DNA of 64,000 nt. Origin: Quatrionicoccus australiensis (GTDB lineage: Bacteria; Pseudomonadota; Gammaproteobacteria; Burkholderiales; Rhodocyclaceae). Location: contig NZ_CP075188.1 in NCBI RefSeq assembly GCF_020510525.1, positions 496,001 to 560,000 of the forward strand. The letters run 5' to 3'. The notes beneath the pieces were generated by a model. The model had not been told where the DNA came from and searched no databases. It worked only from the letters and a program-made list of their open reading frames with translations. How positions within the stretch are numbered: position 1 is the stretch's first letter; each line of letters starts with the position of its first letter. Below are positions 34,044 to 43,927 of the stretch, piece after piece. Both the position numbers and the translations under genes were made by a program.

Positions 34044-36842
34044 ATGAGCAAATCTGAAGCACAAACCCGCTCCGATCTTATTGACCAGCATCTGGCCCTG
34101 TCCGGCTGGAACGTCAAGGACCCTACGCAGGTCGTGGAAGAGTTCGACATTCTGACCGCGCTTCCCGAAGGTGTAGCCGAGCCGCGTTCCCGCTACGAAG
34201 GCCATCAGTTCAGTGACTACGTTCTGCTAGGCAAAGACCGCAAGCCACTCGCCGTTGTCGAAGCCAAGAAGTCCAGCCGTGATGCCGCCATTGGCCGGGA
34301 ACAAGCCAAGCAGTACTGCTACAACATCCAGAAACAACTCGGTGGCGAGTTGCCATTCTGCTTCTATACCAATGGCCTGGAAACCTATTTCTGGGATCTG
34401 GAAAATGCCCCGCCGCGCAAGGTCGTCGGCTTTCCGACTCGCGACGATCTGGAACGCTTTGCCTACATCCGACGTAATCGCAAGCCGCTGACACAGGAAT
34501 TCATCAACACCTCCATTGCCGGGCGTGACTATCAGATTCGCGCCATTCGCTCGGTGCTCGAAGGCATTGAGCAAAGAAAACGCAATTTCCTGCTGGTCAT
34601 GGCCACCGGTACGGGCAAGACCCGAACCTGTATCGCCATGATCGATGCGCTGATGCGTGGCGGGCATGCCGAAAGGGTGTTGTTTCTGGTTGATCGTATT
34701 GCTCTACGGGAACAGGCGCTAGGCGCTTTTAAAGAGCACATGCCCAACGAGCCACGCTGGCCGAACCTGGGTGAAAAGCTGATCGCGAAGGACCGGCGTA
34801 TTTATGTCGCCACCTACCCGACGATGCTCAACATCATCCGGGACGAGGTACAGCACCTTTCGCCACACTTCTTCGACTTCATCGTGGTCGATGAAAGCCA
34901 TCGCTCGATCTACAACACCTACGGCGACGTACTCGACTACTTCAAGACCATTACTCTGGGTTTGACGGCGACACCGACCGACATCATCGACCACAACACC
35001 TTCCAGCTATTCCATTGCGAAGACGGCCTGCCGACTTTTGCCTATACCTTCGAAGAAGCCGTCAACAATAAGCCGCCCTACCTCTGCAATTTTCAGGTCA
35101 TGAAAATTCAGACCAAGTTCCAGATGGAAGGCATCAGCAAGCGCACCATTTCGCTCGAAGACCAGAAAAAGCTGATCCTGCAAGGCAAGGAGGTTGAAGA
35201 AATCAACTTTGAAGGCTCTCAACTCGAAAAGCAGGTGATCAACAAGGGTACCAATACGTTGATCGTCCGCGAGTTCATGGAAGAGTCAATCAAGGACGCC
35301 AACGGCGTGCTGCCGGGCAAAACCATCTTCTTCTGTGCCACCAAGGCGCATGCCCGGCGGATGGAAGAAATTTTCGACAAGCTCTACCCGCAATACCACG
35401 GCGAACTGGCCAAGGTGCTCGTCTCCGACGATCCGCGCGTATACGGCAAGGGTGGTCTGCTCGATCAATTCACCAACAATGACATGCCGCGCATTGCGAT
35501 CAGCGTGGATATGCTCGATACCGGCATCGACGTGCGCGAGATCGTTAATCTCGTATTCGCCAAACCGGTCTATTCCTACACCAAGTTCTGGCAGATGGTT
35601 GGACGCGGCACCCGCCTGCTGGAAAGCAACAAACCCAAGCCCTGGTGCACCGAGAAGGATGTTTTCCTGATTCTCGATTGCTGGGACAACTTCGAATATT
35701 TCAAGCTCAATCCCAAAGGCAAGGAACTCAAACCGCAGTTGCCTTTGCCGGTCCGGCTGGTCGGCCTGCGGCTCGACAAAATCGAGAAAGCCGTCGACAG
35801 TGGCCTGGCCGACATTGCGGAGCGCGAAATCACCAAACTTCGCCGGCAGATTGCCGCGCTGCCCAAGACCTCAGTCGTCATCAAGGAGGCCGCTGCTGCG
35901 CTGTCACGGCTAGAAGAAGAAAACTTCTGGATCAGCCTTACCCACCAGAAGCTCGAATTCCTGCGAACCGAAATCAAACCGCTGTTCCGCACCGTTTCCG
36001 AAGCCGACTTCAAGGCCATGCGTTTCGAGCGCGACCTGCTCGAATACTCGCTAGCCTTGCTTAACGAAGAAAAGGAACAAGCAGCGACCATCCAGGAGGG
36101 CATCGTCGAACAAATCAGCGAACTGCCGCTCTCGGTGAGCTTCGTCAAACAGGAAGAAGCCCTGATTCGCGCCGCGCAATCCAGCCACTACTGGGCCAAA
36201 GCCGATGAAGACGCCTACGACGAACTGGTGATCAAACTTGGTCCGCTAATGAAGTTCCGTGAACAGCCAACGGGAGAGGGCCAGACGCATCTCGATCTGG
36301 TCGACGAACTGCACAAGAAGGAATGGGTGGAGTTCGGCCCGCAACACGAGGCGGTCAACATCGCCCGTTACCGGGAAATGGTTGAAGTCCTGATTGCCGA
36401 GCTGACCGATCACAACCCGGTACTACAGAAAATCAAGAACGGCGAAACGGTGAGAGCCGACGAGGCCGATCAACTGGCCGAGCTCCTGCACGAAGAACAC
36501 CCACACATCACCGAAGACCTGTTGCGCCAGGTCTACAAAAACCGCAAGGCACGTTTCATCCAGTTCATCCGCCATATCCTTGGCATCGAAACCCTGAAAA
36601 GCTTTCCGGACGAAGTCAGTGCAGCCTTCGATCAATTCATTCGCGCCCACACCACGCTGAGCAGCCGCCAGATGGAGTTTCTCAAGCTGCTCAAGGACTT
36701 CATCATCGAGCGCGAACGGGTAGAGAAGAAGGACCTGATCAGCGCACCATTCACTGTCATCCACCCGCAAGGCATCCGTGGCGTGTTCAGCCCGGCTGAA
36801 ATCAACGAAATTCTTCAACTCACTGAGCGTCTTGCCGCTTAA
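34044..36842 (+). CDS. hsdR: Type I restriction enzyme, R (motor and nuclease) subunit
   Basis: A 932-residue protein. The N-terminal nuclease has D in FSDYVLLG, the ExK motif in VVEAKKS and a QxxxY motif in EQAKQYCY (residues about 55-100). The SF2 motor follows with Walker A MATGTGKTRT near 188, DESH near 277, LTATP near 306 and motif VI QMVGRGTRLL near 515. The long C-terminal helical part contacts the methylase. Together with HsdM and HsdS it cuts unmethylated DNA after translocation. It is first in the R-dinD-M-S operon. Confidence 0.94.
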   Translation: MSKSEAQTRSDLIDQHLALSGWNVKDPTQVVEEFDILTALPEGVAEPRSRYEGHQFSDYVLLGKDRKPLAVVEAKKSSRDAAIGREQAKQYCYNIQKQLGGELPFCFYTNGLETYFWDLENAPPRKVVGFPTRDDLERFAYIRRNRKPLTQEFINTSIAGRDYQIRAIRSVLEGIEQRKRNFLLVMATGTGKTRTCIAMIDALMRGGHAERVLFLVDRIALREQALGAFKEHMPNEPRWPNLGEKLIAKDRRIYVATYPTMLNIIRDEVQHLSPHFFDFIVVDESHRSIYNTYGDVLDYFKTITLGLTATPTDIIDHNTFQLFHCEDGLPTFAYTFEEAVNNKPPYLCNFQVMKIQTKFQMEGISKRTISLEDQKKLILQGKEVEEINFEGSQLEKQVINKGTNTLIVREFMEESIKDANGVLPGKTIFFCATKAHARRMEEIFDKLYPQYHGELAKVLVSDDPRVYGKGGLLDQFTNNDMPRIAISVDMLDTGIDVREIVNLVFAKPVYSYTKFWQMVGRGTRLLESNKPKPWCTEKDVFLILDCWDNFEYFKLNPKGKELKPQLPLPVRLVGLRLDKIEKAVDSGLADIAEREITKLRRQIAALPKTSVVIKEAAAALSRLEEENFWISLTHQKLEFLRTEIKPLFRTVSEADFKAMRFERDLLEYSLALLNEEKEQAATIQEGIVEQISELPLSVSFVKQEEALIRAAQSSHYWAKADEDAYDELVIKLGPLMKFREQPTGEGQTHLDLVDELHKKEWVEFGPQHEAVNIARYREMVEVLIAELTDHNPVLQKIKNGETVRADEADQLAELLHEEHPHITEDLLRQVYKNRKARFIQFIRHILGIETLKSFPDEVSAAFDQFIRAHTTLSSRQMEFLKLLKDFIIERERVEKKDLISAPFTVIHPQGIRGVFSPAEINEILQLTERLAA

Positions 36843-36870
36843 CAACAAACAGGAATAAAAGGGAGTCACT

Positions 36871-37728
36871 ATGCAATCTGGCGCGATTCAATTACTGACT
36901 AACCAATTTGACGCCCTGGCCCAGCAGACTCCGGACGAAGGCATTGAATTCTGGTTCGCTCGCGATCTCATGGAGCCGCTTGGCTACAACCGCTGGGAGA
37001 ACTTTCAGAATGCGATCAACCGCGCCATCGAGTCCTGTGAAACCACTGGTTACGCGGTTAGCGACCATTTTCGTGGCGTCACGAAAATGGTCAGACTTGG
37101 TAGCGGCGCCGAGCGTCTCATCGACGACTACATGCTCACCCGCTACGCCTGCTACCTGATCGCCCAGAACGGCGACCCGCGCAAGGAGCCGATCGCCTTT
37201 GCCCAAAGCTACTTTGCCATCCAGACCCGCAAGCAGGAACTGATCGAAGATCGCATGCGCCTGCAAGCCCGGCTTGATGCCCGCGAGCGCCTGCGCGAAT
37301 CGGAAAAGACACTTTCCCAGAACATCTATGAACGCGGCGTCGACGATGCCGGTTTTGGCCGTATCCGCTCCCAGGGCGACGCGGCGCTCTTCGGCGGCCA
37401 TACCACCCAGGCCATGAAGGACCGTTTTGGCATCACCAAGACCCGCCCATTGGCCGATTTCCTGCCCACCCTGACCATTGCGGCCAAGAACCTGGCGACC
37501 GAAATCACCAATCACAACGTCAGCCAGGACAACCTGCAAGGCGAGCGCGCCATCACCCGCGAGCATGTGCAGAACAACGAAAGCGTACGCGACATGCTGG
37601 GTCAGCGCGGCATCAAGCCGGAACAACTGCCGCCGGAAGAAGACATCAAAAAGCTGGAACGCCGCGTCAAATCCGAGGAAAGGAAGCTCGTCCAGCAATC
37701 GGGTACACTGCCGGCCCCGAAAGAATAA
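36871..37728 (+). CDS. dinD: DinD-like DNA-damage-inducible protein
   Basis: A 285-residue protein clearly of the DinD/BRO-N-like family: GIEFWFARDLMEPLGYNRWENF near 23-44, RLIDDYMLTRYACYLIAQNG near 82 and the internal IYERGVDDAGFGRIRSQGD. In E. coli DinD is SOS-induced and inhibits RecA filament activity. Here it is inserted between hsdR and hsdM and lacks an evident LexA box (CTGT-N8-ACAG) upstream, so it seems expressed with the restriction system. A role in restraining self-damage or RecA during restriction is a reasonable inference. Confidence 0.9.
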   Translation: MQSGAIQLLTNQFDALAQQTPDEGIEFWFARDLMEPLGYNRWENFQNAINRAIESCETTGYAVSDHFRGVTKMVRLGSGAERLIDDYMLTRYACYLIAQNGDPRKEPIAFAQSYFAIQTRKQELIEDRMRLQARLDARERLRESEKTLSQNIYERGVDDAGFGRIRSQGDAALFGGHTTQAMKDRFGITKTRPLADFLPTLTIAAKNLATEITNHNVSQDNLQGERAITREHVQNNESVRDMLGQRGIKPEQLPPEEDIKKLERRVKSEERKLVQQSGTLPAPKE

Positions 37729-37791
37729 GTCGCTCGCGCGCCATCGCCATCTGCCGGTCAGCGTACACGCTACCGGCCAAGGATCATCAAC

Positions 37792-39492
37792 ATGCTGCAA
37801 AACAACCCCGAACTCAGAGGCAAGATCGAACAGCTCTGGAACAAATTCTGGAGCGGCGGCATCAGCAATCCGCTGACTGCCATCGAGCAGATCACCTACC
37901 TGCTGTTCATGAAGCGCCTCGACGAGCTGGACTTGAAGCGCCAGTCCGACGCTGAATTTACCGGCGAGCCCTACCAATCAAAGTTCGTTGGCTCGTGGAT
38001 TCCACCCGAATACCGTGCGCGGCGCGAAGATAATGATAGCGATGCCGATTGGGCCAGGAAGCAGGAAGACGAAAAGCGCTACGCCATCGACAGGCGCCGC
38101 CTGCGCTGGAGCGAATTCAAGCGCATGCAGGCCGAAGACATGCTGCAGCATGTCCAGAGCAAGGTTTTCCCCTTTCTCAAGGACTTGAACGGCGCCGAAT
38201 CCAACTTCACCCACCACATGAAGAATGCGGTGTTCATCATCCCCAAGCCAATGCTGCTGGTGGAAGCGGTGAAGACCATCGACGAAATCTTCGAGGTCAT
38301 GGAGCGCGACTCGCGGATCAACGGCCAGGCCTTCCAGGACATTCAGGGCGATGTCTATGAAATGCTGCTTTCCGAAATCGCCACTGCCGGCAAGAACGGT
38401 CAGTTCCGCACCCCACGCCACATCATCAAGCTGATGGCCGACCTGGTGCAGCCGCAACTCGGCCACAAGATCGCCGATCCGGCCTGCGGTTCCGGCGGCT
38501 TTCTGCTCGGTGCCTACCAGTACATCGTCACCCAGCTCGCCATCCGGGCAGACACAAAAAATCTTGTCCCCGATGAAGACGGTTTCGTCCGCACTTCGGT
38601 TGCCGCCAGCCTCACCGCCGACGCCCAGAAAATCCTACAGGAATCCCTCTGGGGCTACGACATCGACGCCACCATGGTGCGCCTGGGGCTGATGAACCTG
38701 ATGATGCACGGCATCGACGAGCCGCATATCGACTACCAGGACACGCTCTCCAAGGGCTACACCGAAGAAGCTCAATACGACATCGTGATGGCCAACCCGC
38801 CCTTCACCGGCAGCATCGACAAGGGCGATATCAACGAAAACCTGCAACTCGCCACCACCAAGACCGAACTGCTCTTCGTCGAGAACATCTACCGCCTACT
38901 GAAAAAAGGCGGCACCGCTTGCGTCATCGTGCCGCAAGGCGTGCTCTTCGGTTCCGGCGGTGCCTTCAAGACCCTTCGTCAACTGCTGGTCGAACGCTGC
39001 GATCTCAAGGCCGTCATCACTCTACCCAGCGGCGTCTTCAAGCCCTATGCCGGGGTTAGTACCGCCATCCTGCTCTTCACCAAGGTTTATGGGGCGAAGG
39101 ACAAGGTCGACCGACCAGCCACCGAACAGGTCTGGTTCTACGGAATGCAGGCCGACGGCTACGACCTCGACGACAAACGCAGAAAACGGGAAGGCTATGG
39201 CGACCTGCAGGATATCGTCGCCAGATACCACGCCCGTCATGCCGCAACCGACAACGAGCGCACGGCCCAATGCTTCATGGTGCCGCGCAGCGAAATCGAG
39301 GCAGAAGGCTACGACCTCTCGCTTTCCCGTTACAAGGAAGACGTGTTTGAGGAAGTGCAGTACGACGCGCCCGGCGTGATTCTGGATCGGTTGATTCGGG
39401 CCGAGGTAGGGGATGTAGACGAGATTGAACTTGCCAAGGTGCAGAGCGGGATTGTGCGGGAACTCTTGGAATTAAAAGGAATGGTTGGATGA
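37792..39492 (+). CDS. hsdM: Type I restriction-modification, M (DNA methyltransferase) subunit
   Basis: A 566-residue N6-adenine methylase. The N-terminal HsdM_N helical domain (about 1-150) is followed by the SAM-binding DPACGSGGFLLGAYQY near 227 and catalytic NPPFTG near 338. The C-terminal helical part ends at the HsdS interface. It overlaps hsdS by four bases (ATGA), ensuring balanced synthesis. Length and motifs are normal for the family. Confidence 0.95.
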   Translation: MLQNNPELRGKIEQLWNKFWSGGISNPLTAIEQITYLLFMKRLDELDLKRQSDAEFTGEPYQSKFVGSWIPPEYRARREDNDSDADWARKQEDEKRYAIDRRRLRWSEFKRMQAEDMLQHVQSKVFPFLKDLNGAESNFTHHMKNAVFIIPKPMLLVEAVKTIDEIFEVMERDSRINGQAFQDIQGDVYEMLLSEIATAGKNGQFRTPRHIIKLMADLVQPQLGHKIADPACGSGGFLLGAYQYIVTQLAIRADTKNLVPDEDGFVRTSVAASLTADAQKILQESLWGYDIDATMVRLGLMNLMMHGIDEPHIDYQDTLSKGYTEEAQYDIVMANPPFTGSIDKGDINENLQLATTKTELLFVENIYRLLKKGGTACVIVPQGVLFGSGGAFKTLRQLLVERCDLKAVITLPSGVFKPYAGVSTAILLFTKVYGAKDKVDRPATEQVWFYGMQADGYDLDDKRRKREGYGDLQDIVARYHARHAATDNERTAQCFMVPRSEIEAEGYDLSLSRYKEDVFEEVQYDAPGVILDRLIRAEVGDVDEIELAKVQSGIVRELLELKGMVG

Positions 39493-40997
39493 CTCCGCTC
39501 CTGCTCGGTGATTTGTTTGAACTGAAATATGGGAAATCGCTCCGCAAAGATCAGCGAAACGAAGGTGCGGTTCCTGTATTTGGCTCAAATGGGCAGGTTG
39601 ATAGCCACAATGAAAGCTTAATCAATTTCCCAACGATTATTGTTGGCCGCAAAGGCTCGATTGGGGAGGTTCATTTCGTCAAGACACCCAGCTGGCCTAT
39701 CGATACCACTTATTTCGTAGAACCTCGTGGCGAGCATGAGTTCAGCCTTGATTGGCTCTATCGTCTTTTGCGGACATTACGTCTACAAGAACTTAATCGC
39801 TCAGCCGCTATTCCTGGGTTAAATAGAGATGACGTCTATCGCATTCCAGTTCTTCTTCCATCTTTCGAAGACCAAATCCGCATCGCCCACCTGCTAGGTA
39901 AGGTGGAAGGGCTGATCGCCCAGCGTAAACAACACCTGCAACAACTCGATGACTTGCTCAAGAGCGTATTTCTGGAAATGTTTGGCGACCCTATCGTTAA
40001 TCCGAAAGGATTTCCCATAAGGCGCTTATCGGATTTCTACGTTAATCCGAAAGAAGGAACCAAATGCGGCCCATTCGGTAGCGCCTTGAAAAAGGAAGAG
40101 CTTGTCGAGTCAGGCATCCCCGTCTGGAACATGGACAACATAGGTCCCGCTGGGCAAATAGCTTTGCCTTTCCGCATGTGGATCACCTCCGACAAATACG
40201 CCGAACTAGCTGCGTACAATCTACAAGATGGCGACATTGTCATTTCTCGCGCCGGAACTGTTGGCAAAATGTGCGTGGTACGCATGCAGGGGCAACCGGC
40301 CATCATCAGCACCAATCTGATCCGCCTTCGTCTTGGTGCTGAACTTCGTCCCCTACATTTCGTTTCGCTAATGCTTTACTGCAAGGGCCGGGTGGGACGT
40401 TTGAAGACAGGGGCTGACGGGGCGTTCACCCATATGAACACCGGGGTCCTGGATTCTCTCGAATTCCCGTATCCGCCCATCAAGCTGCAAGATCAATTTG
40501 CTGAAGTTGCCCACAAGGTTGAGGAGATTAAATCCAGCTACCAGCAAAGCCTCGACCACCTTGAAACCCTCTACGGCGCCCTGAGCCAGAGGGCCTTCAA
40601 GGGCGAACTGAATTTGTCTTTGGTAAATATACCAGGCCAAAAAACACAGGCAAACAATCCAAAAGACAACAATCAACAGTCACCAGACCACGAACAGCAC
40701 TTAAAGCACGAGAATTCACGTTTGCTGGCAACCCTTGAGGGCAGAATCAAACTCCTTCGCCAAATGTTTGACGACGCAATTAATGAGTTGTGGCGTGGTG
40801 GTGACTTTGATGTCGACATGTTTTGGATTGACGCATTATCCGATTCGCTTGAATTTGTTGATGAGAATAGTGAACCGTTTGGAGTAGCGGAATGCGAGCA
40901 CTTGAAGAAATGGGTTTTTGAAATGCTTGACTCTGGTCACCTTGAACAGCGTTATGACGAATTTCTTGGATTGACACTATCAAAATCGGCAAAGTAG
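39489..40997 (+). CDS. hsdS: Type I restriction-modification, S (specificity) subunit with C-terminal extension
   Basis: A 502-residue subunit. TRD1 spans about 1-135, first conserved helix about 135-160 (QIRIAHLLGKVEGLIAQRKQ), TRD2 about 175-335, second helix about 335-375 (ending SQRAFKGELN). Canonical HsdS ends about here. The remaining ~125 residues are an additional part: a polar Q/N-rich linker (about 383-410) and an acidic helical domain containing INELWRGGDFDVDMFWID. This tail and the DNA encoding it are noticeably more AT-rich. Recognition sequence cannot be predicted. hsdS ends six bases before the AAA ATPase gene. Confidence 0.92.
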   Translation: MTPLLLGDLFELKYGKSLRKDQRNEGAVPVFGSNGQVDSHNESLINFPTIIVGRKGSIGEVHFVKTPSWPIDTTYFVEPRGEHEFSLDWLYRLLRTLRLQELNRSAAIPGLNRDDVYRIPVLLPSFEDQIRIAHLLGKVEGLIAQRKQHLQQLDDLLKSVFLEMFGDPIVNPKGFPIRRLSDFYVNPKEGTKCGPFGSALKKEELVESGIPVWNMDNIGPAGQIALPFRMWITSDKYAELAAYNLQDGDIVISRAGTVGKMCVVRMQGQPAIISTNLIRLRLGAELRPLHFVSLMLYCKGRVGRLKTGADGAFTHMNTGVLDSLEFPYPPIKLQDQFAEVAHKVEEIKSSYQQSLDHLETLYGALSQRAFKGELNLSLVNIPGQKTQANNPKDNNQQSPDHEQHLKHENSRLLATLEGRIKLLRQMFDDAINELWRGGDFDVDMFWIDALSDSLEFVDENSEPFGVAECEHLKKWVFEMLDSGHLEQRYDEFLGLTLSKSAK

Positions 40998-41003
40998 ATA
41001 CCA

Positions 41004-42785
41004 ATGAAGCTGCTGAGGATTAAAATCACAGACCCAGTGGGCTTTCGCAGCCTGCCCTGTGGCTTTGAGCACCACTTCCGCAATGAATGGACGCTACAGG
41101 ATGAACTGGCCCGGCCCGCCGACTTTTCCCCTTTCGTCTGCGCCGGCCCCAATGGCAGCGGCAAATCCAATCTACTCGAAGCCCTGGCGGCGATCTTCTA
41201 TCAGCTCGAAGTGCTGCGCGTACGCCGCAGCTTTCTGCCCGAAGCCCTGCAGGGTGAAAACCAGGATTCCTCGCCCACGGCTTTTGAGATGGATTATCTG
41301 ATCCGGGTGCCGGCGCAATATCGACGCCAGGATGGCCCGGCGTGGGCCAGGGTTAGTGTCTGGAGAAACCCCGGCGAGTCCGTACGCTTTCGCTGGGATA
41401 ACCAGGCAGATTTCAGTGCCGACCCGAATGAAGCCTTCAAGGGCGGGCACGCCGACATTCTCTTGCCCGAGTATGTGCTGGGCTATTCATCGGGCGAAAA
41501 CGAAATCCTCAGCCTGCCTTTCTTCAAAATGCGCTTTGTGCAGTACGACGAATACTGGCAGGCACTTGCACAGCAACTGCCTTATCCTGGCCACCCGGAA
41601 ACGCGCCTGGCCTATCTCGACAACGGTTTCAGCCAGGCCATCCTGCTCTGCAACCTGTTGTTCCAGGACGAAGCGAGCTTGCAGCCTTTCCGTGAAGATG
41701 TCGGCGTCGAGACGCTGAAGGAATTCCGCATCATCATCCGGCGCAGCATTGAAGTAACGGCCAAGCAGGCGGCGCAATTGACTTCCGGCGACTATGTCTT
41801 GCCAAATGAGTCGCAAGACAGCCGCTTCGCCGACAACCCAGCGATTTCCTTAAACCCAGAAAGCGGCGGCTACATCGTCCATCTGACGCAGCGCCTGGAA
41901 AGCGACGAACGCACCTCGATCATAGAAAAGCTCAAGCGCTGCGCGACCTTGAGCTACAGAGATGAGGAAACCGATTCACTGATCTTCGACTATTGGGTCA
42001 ATAACGCCACCAGGGCGGCATTTCGCAACAATTTCGATGACTCGGCGCTGTCCCTGTTCCAGGCCTTTCAGGTATTGCTGACACTGAACCTCTATGCGGT
42101 CAGCGAAGAACTCAAGACCGACATTTATCGCTCCAACAGCCATTACGTCAGCGAAACGGTTCCAACCCTGGCCTCCGATCAGCGCATCATGCGCTTCAAG
42201 TTCGTCAAGTTCACGAAGCAAGGCGCCAGCGAACCGATGATGCTCAAGGAACTCTCGGATGGCGAACATCAATTACTGCACAGCCTAGGGTTGTGCCTGT
42301 TGTTCCGCAACACCAACAGCCTGTTCCTGCTCGACGAGCCGGAAACCCATTTCAACCCGGACTGGCGGGCCAACTTCATCAGTCAGTTGCGCCAGTGCCT
42401 GCCGGGCAATGGCGATGTCGGGCAGGAAATGCTGATCACCACCCACACGCCGTTCCTGATCTCGGACAGCAAGCCGGACAAGGTGCTGATCTTCAAGAAG
42501 GACAAGACCAGCGGCGCGGTCAGCATCAGCAAGCCCGAGTACAACACTCTGGGTGCCTCGATCAACAAGATCACCATGAGCACCTTCGGCAAACGGGAAA
42601 CCATCGGCGGGCACGCGCAAGCCTTGCTGGAGGCCTTGCGCGCTCGCTTTGAACATGGCGGCGAGAACGAAGAAGAACTGATCGCCGAAATTCAGCGCGA
42701 ACTGGGCGACTCGGTGGAAAAGGTCCTGTTGATCAATGCCATTCTCGACCGCCAGGAGAGAAAAGGCCGAGCGGAGCAAGGCTGA
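41004..42785 (+). CDS. Restriction system-associated AAA family ATPase (PtuA-like, Septu-type)
   Basis: A 593-residue ABC/SMC-like ATPase. Walker A is GPNGSGKSNLLEAL near 50, signature LSDGEHQLLHS near 416, Walker B LFLLDEPETHFNP near 438 and switch His in TTHTPFLISD near 476. It resembles overcoming-lysogenisation-defect/PtuA ATPases and the ATPases found next to type I restriction systems. The stop TGA overlaps the HNH gene start (TGATG), giving tight coupling. It probably senses phage DNA or nucleotide state and controls the nuclease partner; this follows from the Septu parallel. Confidence 0.85.
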   Translation: MKLLRIKITDPVGFRSLPCGFEHHFRNEWTLQDELARPADFSPFVCAGPNGSGKSNLLEALAAIFYQLEVLRVRRSFLPEALQGENQDSSPTAFEMDYLIRVPAQYRRQDGPAWARVSVWRNPGESVRFRWDNQADFSADPNEAFKGGHADILLPEYVLGYSSGENEILSLPFFKMRFVQYDEYWQALAQQLPYPGHPETRLAYLDNGFSQAILLCNLLFQDEASLQPFREDVGVETLKEFRIIIRRSIEVTAKQAAQLTSGDYVLPNESQDSRFADNPAISLNPESGGYIVHLTQRLESDERTSIIEKLKRCATLSYRDEETDSLIFDYWVNNATRAAFRNNFDDSALSLFQAFQVLLTLNLYAVSEELKTDIYRSNSHYVSETVPTLASDQRIMRFKFVKFTKQGASEPMMLKELSDGEHQLLHSLGLCLLFRNTNSLFLLDEPETHFNPDWRANFISQLRQCLPGNGDVGQEMLITTHTPFLISDSKPDKVLIFKKDKTSGAVSISKPEYNTLGASINKITMSTFGKRETIGGHAQALLEALRARFEHGGENEEELIAEIQRELGDSVEKVLLINAILDRQERKGRAEQG

Positions 42786-43927
42786 TGCTGTTTCCCTACA
42801 CCTATGTGCCGCACCAAATGGAGAAGATGCAGAAGTTCATCGATTTCATCTTCTTTGAGGTGTGGAGCAAGGCGCCGATTGGGCAGGAATTCCACACGGA
42901 CCTTTTCATCGGCGAGCCAGACCTGCAAGAGGTCATGTCAGAGTTTGGTTTTTCAAAGCACGCGCCAGAACGGGGAAAAGCGTTTTACAAGGACGTCAAA
43001 GCGATTTATCAGTTGTTTTCATCTCTGCCGCCGCAGGAGATAGACCAGTTCAAGCAGTGGTACTTGGGAAATAACGATATTGAAAAGATCTGCGCCAACG
43101 ATCCTGCAACGCCACTCACTTGCTATGCAGACATTCCTGCCGCCCACAAAGATCTGACAGAAAAGCTTAAGTTATTTTTCAAAGAGCTCTATTCGCCGCG
43201 TTCCTTGCTCGATTTGGCCGCACTAAGGGCAAAAATAGGAAACATCGACGACCACTATCGCGCCTTCTCGTCCGTCAACAAATCGGGCAAATGTCCGTTC
43301 TGCGGAATCAGCTATTTACTGGGTGAGAATCACACCCCGCGCGAAGCCTACGACCATTACCTGCCAAAAGCACTCTATCCTTTCAATTCCATCAACTTCA
43401 GAAATCTTGTTCCCGCCTGCCACCACTGCAACAGCAGTTACAAGACCAGCAAAGATCCGGCGCATGAGAAGAAACCTAGCGCTGGAGGAGCAGTCCGCCG
43501 CAAGATTTTCTACCCGTTCGCAACAGCACCCTACGCCATAGATGTGCAGGTGACGTTCGATCACGCGAATATCGAAAAACTGACGCCTACAGAGATCAAA
43601 CTCACGTTCGGTCCAGCCGCTCTGGTCGAACAGATCGAGACCTGGAAAGATGTTTATGGCATCGAAGAGCGGTACCGGGGAAAGCTATTGAGTGGAGACG
43701 GTAAGGCCTGGCTGGAAGAGGTTTTTACTGAATGGCGTTGGCACGATAAATTTGCAGGGGCGGAAGGACAAACACCTGACAAATACCTGCAAGTCGTGAA
43801 GCGCCACGCGGAGCAATCGCCCTATGCCAATGAAAATTTTCTGAAGAATGGTTTTCTTCAGGCCTGCAAAAATGCGGGGGTATTCGTACCGATTGCGAAA
43901 CAAGAAGCTGCGCCTCAAATACCCTGA
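42785..43927 (+). CDS. HNH endonuclease (PtuB-like partner of the AAA ATPase)
   Basis: A 380-residue protein with a central HNH fold: zinc pair CPFC near 163, EAYDHYLPKALYP near 181 with the catalytic His, and CHHCNSSYKTSKDP near 211. The layout matches retron/Septu-type HNH nucleases. About 155 N-terminal and 150 C-terminal residues have no recognised domain, making it longer than usual PtuB. Translation is coupled to the ATPase gene. It ends the restriction operon; the next recognisable element is the amtB terminator. Confidence 0.85.
   Translation: MLFPYTYVPHQMEKMQKFIDFIFFEVWSKAPIGQEFHTDLFIGEPDLQEVMSEFGFSKHAPERGKAFYKDVKAIYQLFSSLPPQEIDQFKQWYLGNNDIEKICANDPATPLTCYADIPAAHKDLTEKLKLFFKELYSPRSLLDLAALRAKIGNIDDHYRAFSSVNKSGKCPFCGISYLLGENHTPREAYDHYLPKALYPFNSINFRNLVPACHHCNSSYKTSKDPAHEKKPSAGGAVRRKIFYPFATAPYAIDVQVTFDHANIEKLTPTEIKLTFGPAALVEQIETWKDVYGIEERYRGKLLSGDGKAWLEEVFTEWRWHDKFAGAEGQTPDKYLQVVKRHAEQSPYANENFLKNGFLQACKNAGVFVPIAKQEAAPQIP

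Noticed and set aside
33791..34057. 88-codon frame upstream of hsdR
   Set aside because: No ribosome site, overlaps the hsdR start, composition is not protein-like and it resembles nothing known.
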